Shown here in pieces: positions 1-5,424 of a stretch of 9,717 nt of DNA (positions are counted from its first letter, which is position 1; every line of letters starts with the position of its first letter). Below the pieces are notes generated by a model that worked only from the letters and a program-made list of their open reading frames with translations, had not been told where the DNA came from and made no database searches. The stretch is from JBBQVO01 sp038211505. GTDB lineage: Bacteria; Chloroflexota; Dehalococcoidia; DSTF01; JACRBR01. A program made the translations under genes and the position numbers. The stretch lies in NCBI GenBank assembly GCA_038211505.1, contig JBBQVO010000126.1:1-9717 (forward strand), written 5' to 3'.

Positions 1-9
1 TAACCCGTG

Positions 10-24
10 CGGTTCCGCGAACCG
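10..24. terminator. Small GC-rich hairpin downstream of the hydrolase gene
   Basis: A perfect inverted repeat, CGGTTC-CGC-GAACCG, has 6-bp arms and a 3-nt loop. It lies about 55 bases past the stop codon of the minus-strand hydrolase, where a terminator could sit. No T-run follows on either strand, so intrinsic termination is only a possibility. The rest of bases 1-77 shows no recognisable gene. Confidence 0.3.
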
Positions 25-77
25 GCCACGTCGCCAGATAACTGCGCGTCAGTTTCATTCTCGATGTGGTCGAGGGT

Positions 78-1052
78 CTAGTGAAGGCCGTCGGAGGATG
101 AGACGCGCTCGGCGACGCCTTCACCGGCGAGCAGCTGGGCGACGGTGCGATAGACATCGGGGTTGAAGGCCATGCCGATGTGGGTGGCGGTGACTTCGCG
201 ATTGAGGTCGGCGTCGTCCTCCATGCAGACGCGCCAATCGACGACGCCATCGCACTTCGAGTAGATGGCGCTGCGGACGTAGTCGTCGTTCGGTTCTTCG
301 TCGCGGAGGGTGGCGACGAACTCGCAGGAACACTGCGGCGTGAAGCAGCTGCTGCTGACTTCGCGGCGGCCGCGGCGTTCGGTGACGATGTTCGATCGCA
401 CGAAGTTCGCGGCGCTGAGGATCAGCGGATGGGCGCGAACGCCGCGGAACGGCGAGCCCATCGTGATCACCTGTTTCACGAGCGACGGCTCGCGGTGCGC
501 GGCAGCGCGGGCGAGCATGCCACCAAGGCTGTGGCCGACGATCGTCACCGGCTGTTTCGTATCGGTGTGCGCTTGTCGCACCGTCATGACCAGACGCTGG
601 GTTAGAAGCTCAGGGCAGTCGACGTTGCGACCGATGCCGGAGAAGTACGGGCGGTAACCGATGCGCCGGAGCCAGAGGTGCATCTCGGTCAGGTAGCGGT
701 CGTCGCCCAGGAAGCCGGGAACGAGGACGATCGGCTCGCCGTGGCCCTTGGGGATACCGAAACCGTAATAGACGGGCGAGAGGTGGAGGGCGAGCCAGTC
801 GAGCGGAAACAGCGCTTCCAGCCAGATCGGCCGGCTCGTCGGCTCATAGCCGGCGAGGTCTGGCGCCGTCGGCGTCACTCCGTTTTGCACGCTGCCTCGA
901 TTCCGGCGGGCCGCAGATGCGGCAGTTTCCGTATTCCAATCGCGCGGCCTGCTGTTATCATACAGAATGTTGGAAGGCGGCGACTGTATCAACGCTACGC
1001 CGCCGGGCCCAAAAAATCGTGCATTCTTATTGCTCCGGTAACGTCCGAACAC
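78..1052 (-). CDS. Alpha/beta-hydrolase, lipase/esterase-like
   Basis: Predicted serine hydrolase of the alpha/beta-hydrolase fold, probably acting on lipid esters. A strand and oxyanion-hole loop (VLVPGFLGDD, about residues 109-118) precede the nucleophile elbow GHSLGG with Ser175. Likely acid residues are D268 or D272 (SKCDGVVDW), and the probable catalytic His is H291 in THIGMAFNP. This order matches PGAP1/lipase-like hydrolases. Five cysteines (236, 241, 243, 267, 276) cluster between nucleophile and His, possibly forming a lid or disulfides. The GTG start at 1052 is uncertain: no Shine-Dalgarno is visible, and the first 70 residues look poorly conserved, so a later TTG or GTG is possible. 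No signal peptide is obvious. The gene diverges from the WS/DGAT acyltransferase and may hydrolyse its products (inference). Fold confidence is high; substrate is unknown. Confidence 0.85.
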   Translation of the reverse strand: MFGRYRSNKNARFFGPGGVALIQSPPSNILYDNSRPRDWNTETAASAARRNRGSVQNGVTPTAPDLAGYEPTSRPIWLEALFPLDWLALHLSPVYYGFGIPKGHGEPIVLVPGFLGDDRYLTEMHLWLRRIGYRPYFSGIGRNVDCPELLTQRLVMTVRQAHTDTKQPVTIVGHSLGGMLARAAAHREPSLVKQVITMGSPFRGVRAHPLILSAANFVRSNIVTERRGRREVSSSCFTPQCSCEFVATLRDEEPNDDYVRSAIYSKCDGVVDWRVCMEDDADLNREVTATHIGMAFNPDVYRTVAQLLAGEGVAERVSSSDGLH

Positions 1053-1063
1053 AATTTCCGGGA

Positions 1064-1070
1064 GTATAAT
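1064..1070. promoter_or_regulatory. Overlapping divergent -10 boxes for hydrolase and acyltransferase
   Basis: On the plus strand TATAAT occupies 1065-1070, pointing at the acyltransferase. On the minus strand the same bases read TATACT (1069 to 1064), pointing at the hydrolase, whose GTG lies 11 bases beyond that box. No good -35 was found at 16-18 bp for either direction, so this rests on the -10 matches and the divergent position. Confidence 0.45.
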
Positions 1071-1081
1071 CGCCGTATAGC

Positions 1082-1097
1082 CTCGCGTCCACGCGAG
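1082..1097. promoter_or_regulatory. Perfect dyad, candidate repressor operator
   Basis: CTCGCGT-CC-ACGCGAG is a perfect 7-bp inverted repeat with a 2-base centre. It lies just downstream of the start point expected from the TATAAT at 1065-1070 and upstream of the Shine-Dalgarno at 1109-1114. The 2-base centre is too tight for a good RNA hairpin, so a dimeric-protein operator (a TetR-like regulator would fit) is the better reading. No regulator gene is adjacent. Confidence 0.45.
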
Positions 1098-1108
1098 ACA
1101 GGCGCTTC

Positions 1109-1114
1109 AGGAGG
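1109..1114 (+). promoter_or_regulatory. Strong Shine-Dalgarno for the acyltransferase
   Basis: AGGAGG lies 9 bases before the ATG at 1124. It favours that start over the in-frame ATG at 1151, although the family consensus (MSAEDASFLYFE) begins at the second ATG. It is one of the few textbook Shine-Dalgarno sites in the window. Confidence 0.75.
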
Positions 1115-1123
1115 CCACGCCCG

Positions 1124-2650
1124 ATGCCGCCAACAGCCCTTTCCCATCGCATGAGCGCGGAAGACGCGTCGTTTCTCTACTTCGAGAAGCCGGACGCGCC
1201 GCTTCACATCGGCTCGATCGCCATCTTCGAAGGGAACATCCCGTTCGACAAGTTCTATGCGAGCATCGACGCCCGCATGCATCTGATCCCGCGCTACCGG
1301 CAGCGGGCGATCATCCCGCCGTTCTACGCCGGACACCCGACGTGGGAGGACGACCCGAAGTTTTCGCTCGCCCGCCACTTCCGCCATGTCGAGCTGCCCG
1401 CGCCTGGCACGGACGCGCAGCTGCGCGAGCTGGCGTGCGAGATTTTCGCGCCCATGCTGCCGCGCGACCGGCCGTTGTGGGACATGACGGTCGTCACCGG
1501 ATTGCAGGGTGACCGCACGGCCAACATCAGCCGCGTCCATCACTGCCTCGTCGACGGCGTGTCCGGCATCGAGTTGCTGATCGCGGTGCTCGATCTCGTG
1601 CCGAATCCGGAGCCGACGCCGCCGCCTGCGGTGCCGTGGCAGCCGGCGACGCCGCCCGATCCGATGGCAGCCTGGGCCGATGCGGTGTTCGATCAGTGGA
1701 ACCGCAACGTCCGCTCGTTCACGGAGTGGCAGCAGGATCTGCTCGACCCGCGGACACAGATGCGACACGCGACTGAGCTGGCGCGGGCGATTCAGACCGC
1801 GGCGCCGGCGGCGGCTCGTCAGCCGGCGAAGACGCCGTGGAACAAGCCGGTCGGCGCCAAGCGCGCGGTGACGACAGCGCAGATGTCATTTCAGGAAGTG
1901 CGCGGCATTCGCAGCGCGCTCGGAGGCACGGTCAACGACGTGATGCTGACGATCCTCGGCGGCGCGCTCGGCCGGTACCTGCGCCAGCACAACGTGAACA
2001 CGGACGGCATGCGGCTGCGGCTGATGATCCCCGTGAACGTGCGCAAGGAAGACGAGAAAGGCGCGCTCGGCAACCGCGTTTCGATGATGCTGCCGGAGAT
2101 CCCGGTCGGCATCGCCGATCCGGTGGCGCGTCTACAGGGTGTGCGCGACGAGATGGAGCGGCTGAAGAGCCGCAAGCAGGCGGACGCGTTCGAGTCGCTG
2201 ATGCGTCTCGTGACGAACGCGCCGGCGGTGTTCCACGCGCTCGCAGGCATGAACGGCGTGCCGCCTGGCGGCGCGAACCTCGTCTGCACGAACGTGCCGG
2301 GTCCGATGATCCCGCTCTACGCCGTCGGCCACCGGATGCTGCAGCACTTCCCGCTGGTGCCGCTGGCCGGCGATCTCGGCATCGGCGCGGGCATCACGAG
2401 CTTCGACAAGCATCTCTTCCTCGGCGTCATGTGCGACCCAGAGATCATCGGCGACATCGACACGATCGGTCGCTACTGCGATCTCGAATTCGAGGCGCTG
2501 CGCGACGCAGCCGGCGTCTCGGTCAGCGACCTGCCGGACTTCGGTGCGCACAACGGCAATGGGCATGGGAACGGCAACGGCCGATCGCACGCGCCCGCGG
2601 CGACGCCCGTCGGTGATACGCAGGCGGAAGCGGCTACGGCGACGGCCTAG
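1124..2650 (+). CDS. Wax ester synthase / acyl-CoA:diacylglycerol acyltransferase (WS/DGAT) family
   Basis: Bacterial WS/DGAT enzymes transfer an acyl group from acyl-CoA to a fatty alcohol or diacylglycerol, making wax esters or triacylglycerol at the membrane or lipid-droplet surface. The 508-residue length is near the usual 450-500. The catalytic motif HHxxxDG appears as HHCLVDG (H139, H140, D144, G145). The PLW motif occurs as RPLWD near 116-120, and the conserved ND pair is N271-D272 in NDVMLTILGGAL. The N-terminus (DASFLYFEKPDAPLHIGSIA) and the C-terminal NVPGP segment are also typical. A Pro/Ala-rich linker spans about 160-180 and 225-242. The last 35 residues are a Gly/Asn/His- and Ala-rich tail outside the usual domain. 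It diverges from a lipase-like hydrolase, which suggests linked storage-lipid turnover (inference). Family assignment is firm; the preferred acceptor cannot be read from sequence. Confidence 0.93.
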   Translation: MPPTALSHRMSAEDASFLYFEKPDAPLHIGSIAIFEGNIPFDKFYASIDARMHLIPRYRQRAIIPPFYAGHPTWEDDPKFSLARHFRHVELPAPGTDAQLRELACEIFAPMLPRDRPLWDMTVVTGLQGDRTANISRVHHCLVDGVSGIELLIAVLDLVPNPEPTPPPAVPWQPATPPDPMAAWADAVFDQWNRNVRSFTEWQQDLLDPRTQMRHATELARAIQTAAPAAARQPAKTPWNKPVGAKRAVTTAQMSFQEVRGIRSALGGTVNDVMLTILGGALGRYLRQHNVNTDGMRLRLMIPVNVRKEDEKGALGNRVSMMLPEIPVGIADPVARLQGVRDEMERLKSRKQADAFESLMRLVTNAPAVFHALAGMNGVPPGGANLVCTNVPGPMIPLYAVGHRMLQHFPLVPLAGDLGIGAGITSFDKHLFLGVMCDPEIIGDIDTIGRYCDLEFEALRDAAGVSVSDLPDFGAHNGNGHGNGNGRSHAPAATPVGDTQAEAATATA

Positions 2651-2740
2651 CAACCAGCTCCGAGAGCGGGTTAAGCACTGTTTGACGACGTAGGGATTCT
2701 CCCGATGCGTTGATTCGCGCTCGCCTGCGAAGATCGCACT

Positions 2741-3913
2741 ATGAGTGCTCACTCCACCACCCCAGGCGCGGCAAGCGGCGCACCGACGACCGCACCCTCC
2801 CCTGCCGCGGGCGCGGCGAGCGGTGCCGCTACGCCGGCGATCGATGACGCGACGACGGCGGCGTCCGTGCGCGATCGCGATGGGCTGCTCGCGCGGTACC
2901 TCGACGTGCTTGATGGGGAGCGGAATCTTTCGCGGTTTACGCTGCGGAATTATGGGACGGATCTGCGGCACTACTTTCTTTGGCTTGAGGAGAACTCACT
3001 CGAACTGACCGCGATCTCGCGGCAGTTGTTTCGGGGGTACATCGGGGCGATGCAGGCGGCGGGGGTCAGCGACCGGAGCGTCGTGCGGCGCGTCAGCACG
3101 GTGAAGTCGTTGTATCGCTGGATGCGCCTCAACGATCTCATGTCCGGCGACCCTTTGGTGCTCGTGCGCGGTCCAAAGCAGGCGCGACGGCTGCCCCATG
3201 TCCTGACACTCGCCGACATCACGAATCTGATCGCGGCGGCAGACGGCGCGACGCCGGGCGGGCTACGTGATCGAGCGTTGATGGAAGTGCTATACGGCTG
3301 CGGCGTGCGCGTGAGCGAAGCATCGGGGCTGGATGTCGATGACGTCGACCTTTATCAGCTGACGATGCGCGTGCGCGGCAAAGGCAACAAGGAGCGGCTT
3401 GCCGTCATGGGCGAGCCGGCGCGGGGAGCGATTGCGCGGTGGTTGCGCGATGGACGCCGCATCTTGGCCGACGCGGGTCGGCAAAACGTGACCGAAGCTG
3501 GAGACTGGAAACTGGAGACTGGATTAGATCAATCCAGCTTCCAGTCTCCAGTTTCCAGCTTCAGCCGTGATTTGGCGCACTCATCGCCTGGAACACCCCT
3601 CTTTCTGAACAAGAGCGGCGGCCGGCTGTCGCAACGCGCGATGCAGATCCTCGTGCGGAAGTATGCGAAAAAGGCGGGGATTGATGCGCGGGTGCACCCG
3701 CATCTGCTGCGGCACACGTTCGCGACCCACCTGCTCGATGGCGGCGCCGAGCTGCGCGTCGTGCAGGAGCTGCTCGGGCACAGCAATCCCAACACGACGC
3801 AGATCTACCTGCACGTCACGGAAGAGCGTCAGCGGAAGGTGATGGATGCGTCGATGGATGAGCTGGCGCAGGTGGAGGCGGCGCGGCGCGCGTTGGGGCG
3901 CAGCCGCGGCTAG
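2741..3913 (+). CDS. Tyrosine recombinase, XerC/XerD-like, with in-frame palindromic insert
   Basis: Site-specific recombinase of the phage-integrase family; Xer members resolve chromosome dimers at dif sites. A SAM-like core-binding domain covers about 46-130 and the catalytic domain about 150-375. Active-site residues are all present: R190 (GVRVSEASGL), K214 (VRGKGNKERL), H321 and R324 (HPHLLRHTFATHLL), H347 (LLGHSNPNTTQIY) and nucleophile Y356. At 390 residues it exceeds the usual 300 for two reasons. There is an Ala/Thr/Pro-rich N-terminal extension of about 42 residues, and a 23-codon palindromic insert at about 252-274 in the loop after the K214 region. The ATG at 2741 lacks a clear Shine-Dalgarno. 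GTG at 2867 (V43) would give a more typical Xer N-terminus and leave the extension untranslated. No phage or integron neighbours are seen, so a housekeeping Xer protein is likelier than an element integrase. Confidence 0.9.
   Translation: MSAHSTTPGAASGAPTTAPSPAAGAASGAATPAIDDATTAASVRDRDGLLARYLDVLDGERNLSRFTLRNYGTDLRHYFLWLEENSLELTAISRQLFRGYIGAMQAAGVSDRSVVRRVSTVKSLYRWMRLNDLMSGDPLVLVRGPKQARRLPHVLTLADITNLIAAADGATPGGLRDRALMEVLYGCGVRVSEASGLDVDDVDLYQLTMRVRGKGNKERLAVMGEPARGAIARWLRDGRRILADAGRQNVTEAGDWKLETGLDQSSFQSPVSSFSRDLAHSSPGTPLFLNKSGGRLSQRAMQILVRKYAKKAGIDARVHPHLLRHTFATHLLDGGAELRVVQELLGHSNPNTTQIYLHVTEERQRKVMDASMDELAQVEAARRALGRSRG
2764..2790 (+). repeat. Diverged 27-bp GC-rich repeat, copy 1
   Basis: It starts AGGCGCGGCAAGCGGCGC and matches copy 3 (3963-3989) at 22 of 27 positions by eye. 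If the ATG at 2741 is used, it encodes GAASGAPT in the recombinase N-terminal extension, in the same reading frame as copy 2. Confidence 0.5.
2809..2835 (+). repeat. 27-bp GC-rich repeat, copy 2
   Basis: It begins GGGCGCGGCGAGCGG and ends CTACGCC, matching copy 3 (3963-3989) at 24 of 27 positions by eye. In the recombinase frame it encodes GAASGAAT, nearly the same peptide as copy 1 some 45 bases earlier. It may be an untranslated dispersed repeat if the gene really starts at GTG 2867. Confidence 0.6.
3494..3562. repeat. 69-bp imperfect palindrome built of heptamers, inside the recombinase gene
   Basis: Left arm 3494-3525 reads as four heptamers (GAAGCTG, GAGACTG, GAAACTG, GAGACTG) plus GATT. 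A 5-base loop AGATC follows. Right arm 3531-3562 is AATC plus the reverse-complement heptamers CAGCTTC, CAGTCTC, CAGTTTC, CAGCTTC. The arms pair over 32 positions with two A-C mismatches and two G-U wobbles. The length is exactly 23 codons with no stop in the recombinase frame. The stretch has no counterpart in typical XerC/XerD proteins, where a short loop joins these parts. It resembles a small dispersed palindromic element inserted in frame. Confidence 0.85.
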
Positions 3914-3962
3914 TCCAACCGTCCACGAGCGGCGGCGAACGAATTCAATCGTCCCTCCCGAC

Positions 3963-3989
3963 GGGCGCGGCCAGCGGCGCCCCTACGCC
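3963..3989 (+). repeat. 27-bp GC-rich repeat, copy 3 (intergenic)
   Basis: It begins GGGCGCGGCCAGCGG and ends CCCCTACGCC. The arms GGGCGC (3963-3968) and GCGCCC (3977-3982) form a 6-bp stem with an 8-base loop, followed by CTACG. It sits 50 bases after the recombinase stop. The rest of 3914-4071 shows no other feature beyond the leader of the next gene. Confidence 0.6.
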
Positions 3990-4071
3990 AAGCTACACAC
4001 GCGCGGCGTTGCGAGTCACACTGAAGGAGCAGCATCGATCGCCATCAGCACAGAAGGAACGAGACACAACG

Positions 4072-4362
4072 ATGCCACTGTATTTTGCGGAGCACACTCA
4101 CACCGCGGACACCTGTCCGACGAAGCAGCCGGAGATGATGAAGATGCTCGGGCAGCACGTGACGCAGCGAAACGCGGACACGTACGACATCCGCATCCTC
4201 GCCGACGTGGTGCATCCAGGCGAGCACAAGATGAATATGGTGCTGGAGGCGCCGTCTCAGGAGCCGGTCGATCGGTTCATGGAGCCGTTCGGGATGGTCG
4301 GGACGGTGGCGATCAAGCAAGTGACGACGTGCGAGCAGGTCGTCGAATCGGCGAACTGCTGA
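4072..4362 (+). CDS. Small conserved-looking protein of unknown function (96 aa)
   Basis: I do not recognise a named family with confidence. The protein has His/Cys-rich ends (EHTHTADTCP near the start, TTCEQ and ANC at the end), with H8, H10, C15, C86 and C96. In between is an alternating strand/helix pattern (YDIRILADVV, HKMNMVLEA, then a helix VDRFMEPFG, then VAIKQVTTCEQVV). This resembles a small ferredoxin-like, dimeric alpha/beta-barrel protein (inference), and the His and Cys residues could bind a metal. The ATG at 4072 starts a compact MPLYFAEH domain; an in-frame ATG at 4009 would add 21 unstructured residues. A weak AAGGA lies 13 bases upstream of 4072. Hairpins follow the stop directly, so it is probably a single-gene unit. 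Confidence 0.72.
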   Translation: MPLYFAEHTHTADTCPTKQPEMMKMLGQHVTQRNADTYDIRILADVVHPGEHKMNMVLEAPSQEPVDRFMEPFGMVGTVAIKQVTTCEQVVESANC

Positions 4363-4368
4363 GGACGG

Positions 4369-4406
4369 CGAGAACCACCAACCGCGAGCGCGGCTGGTGG
4401 TCCTCG
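4369..4406 (+). terminator. Terminator-like stem-loop after the small gene
   Basis: Six bases past the stop, CGAG-A-ACCACCA-A-CCGC pairs with GCGG-C-TGGTGGT-C-CTCG around a GAGC loop. That is 15 base pairs interrupted by two single mismatches, the strongest stem in this gap. No T-run follows, so it could be a non-canonical terminator or an mRNA 3'-end stabiliser. Confidence 0.55.
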
Positions 4407-4461
4407 TGTGCTTACGGGAGTTTAGCGCCGGGTCAAAGCTTTACTCATCGACGGCAACGCG

Positions 4462-4515
4462 TCTCGCTATGCGAGATCGTCGCGCACGGCGACGGACGGA
4501 GCTAAAGCTGCGTCC
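4462..4515. repeat. Three nearly contiguous hairpins in the convergent gap
   Basis: TCTCGC-TAT-GCGAGA occupies 4462-4476. GTCGC-GCACG-GCGAC occupies 4479-4493. GGACG with AGCT pairs with AGCT and CGTCC at 4494-4515 (one G-G mismatch, AA centre). The last is followed by CTAC, as is the intergenic repeat at 3963-3989. The gap lies between convergent genes, so the hairpins may terminate one or both, or be dispersed-repeat remnants. The remaining bases of 4363-4573 show no ORF I would call a gene. Confidence 0.5.
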
Positions 4516-4525
4516 CTACTTCCTT

Positions 4526-4557
4526 TATTCGCTCGTTGGCCTCTATTCGCTCGCTGG
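4526..4557 (+). repeat. Short direct repeat of 14 bp, period 18
   Basis: TATTCGCTCG-T-TGG at 4526-4539 recurs as TATTCGCTCG-C-TGG at 4544-4557, with a 4-base spacer. It lies just downstream of the minus-strand regulator's stop codon. Its function is unknown and it may be chance or a small tandem duplication. Confidence 0.5.
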
Positions 4558-4573
4558 TTCGGTCGCCTCTTGT

Positions 4574-5332
4574 TTAGAAGCCGAGCGCTAGCGGTTCGCC
4601 GGTTTCGAGCAGGGTCTTGAGGCCGCTCAGGATCATCGGCCAGCCTTCGCCGGCGCCCTTGTAGGACTTCGATTCGCTCTTGAATTCGTGGGTCAATGTC
4701 AGTTTGCAGGCGTCGCCCTGCTGCGCGATCTCCCAGGTGACCTTCGAGATGTCGTCGGGGCCGCCGCCGTGCTCTTCGTTGTAGTCGAAGCCGAATGTCT
4801 GGACGAGGCGGCGTGGCGGATCGACTTCCAGCAGCGTGCCGTTGTGCATCGAGCTGCCGTCGTTTCTGGCGTAGCTGTAGTGGTCGCCGGCTTTCCAGTT
4901 GCCGCCGTCGACGGCGCCGCCGAAGTAGTGCTTCGTGAATTCGGACTTCGTCATCGCCTCCCAGAGCTTCTCGGGGGTTGTCTTGATGTACACCACGTAC
5001 ACATGATTCGCGCCTGGCATCGGTTCTCCTTCCAGATGATGCTTGATCCCGACCAGCGTCTCGACCCAGGGTTCGGCGTATTTGCTGATCCAGCGATCGA
5101 GGACGAGTCGAATCGGGACGGGGTTGAGGTAGTGGAGCTTCTCACGGCCGGAGCGTTGGGTGGTCACGAGCCCGGCGGCCTCAAGTACGCGCAGGTGCTT
5201 CATAACGCCGAATCGGGTCATCTCCGGCAGCGTTGTCTCGAGCTCGGAGAGCGTCTGGCCATCACGCTCGAAGAGTTTGTCGAGAAGGAGCCGCCGGTGC
5301 TGGTCGCTCAGTGCCTTGAAGATTGCTTCCAC
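4574..5332 (-). CDS. ArsR-type HTH regulator fused to an SRPBCC (AHSA1-like) domain
   Basis: The N-terminal third is a winged-helix ArsR domain (EAIFKALSDQHRRLLLDKLF, then recognition region MTRFGVMKHLRVLEAAGLV and wing TTQRSGREKLHYLNP). The rest is an SRPBCC/AHSA1 ligand-binding fold, with TPEKLWEAMTKSEFTKHYF at its start and the typical end GWPMILSGLKTLLETGEPL. This fusion is a known architecture, probably a one-component sensor of a hydrophobic ligand; the ligand is unknown. I choose GTG at 5332, giving 252 residues, because the ArsR domain begins there and the predicted transcription start coincides with it. The longer reading from TTG at 5368 would use the -35 box as its start codon and has no Shine-Dalgarno. 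It is divergent from the glycan-export operon, whose first gene starts 92 bases away, so it may also control that operon (inference). Confidence 0.9.
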   Translation of the reverse strand: MEAIFKALSDQHRRLLLDKLFERDGQTLSELETTLPEMTRFGVMKHLRVLEAAGLVTTQRSGREKLHYLNPVPIRLVLDRWISKYAEPWVETLVGIKHHLEGEPMPGANHVYVVYIKTTPEKLWEAMTKSEFTKHYFGGAVDGGNWKAGDHYSYARNDGSSMHNGTLLEVDPPRRLVQTFGFDYNEEHGGGPDDISKVTWEIAQQGDACKLTLTHEFKSESKSYKGAGEGWPMILSGLKTLLETGEPLALGF

Positions 5333-5338
5333 CTGCGG

Positions 5339-5368
5339 ACTATACGTGACCTTTTCGTCACCTGTCAA
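5339..5368 (-). promoter_or_regulatory. Near-consensus sigma70-type promoter of the ArsR-SRPBCC gene
   Basis: On the minus strand TTGACA (5368-5363), an 18-base spacer and TATAGT (5344-5339) match the -35/-10 consensus at 6/6 and 5/6 positions. The start point expected 7 bases past the -10 is 5332, the first base of the GTG codon, which implies a leaderless mRNA. Confidence 0.65.
5346..5361. promoter_or_regulatory. Dyad operator inside the promoter spacer
   Basis: On the minus strand GTGAC-GAAAAG-GTCAC is a perfect 5-bp inverted repeat with 6 bases between arms. It lies wholly between the -35 and -10 boxes. A dimeric ArsR protein bound there would block RNA polymerase, so autorepression is the natural inference. 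Confidence 0.6.
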
Positions 5369-5424
5369 TACTCTACGGGTCGATGTGTTACGATTCGCTT
5401 CAAATCTGAATCTCCAAGGACGGG

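Noticed and set aside
2682..2710. TTGACG at 2682 as a promoter for the recombinase
   Set aside because: Hexamers at the right distance (ATGCGT, TGCGTT) do not resemble a -10 box.
3494..3562. CRISPR or dif-like recombination site reading of the heptamer repeat
   Set aside because: Units are 7 bp without unique spacers, so it is not CRISPR. The arms and centre do not resemble a 28-bp Xer dif site with its two 11-bp arms and 6-bp centre.
2741..3913. Integrated mobile element carried by the tyrosine recombinase
   Set aside because: No tRNA, att-like direct repeats, excisionase, phage or transposon genes are visible on either side, and the protein fits a chromosomal Xer type.
3846..4505. Long plus-strand open frame spanning the end of the recombinase, the small gene and the hairpin gap
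   Set aside because: It overlaps the recombinase and the better-supported 96-residue protein in other frames, and its product is Arg/His/Gly-rich low-complexity sequence with no recognisable domain.
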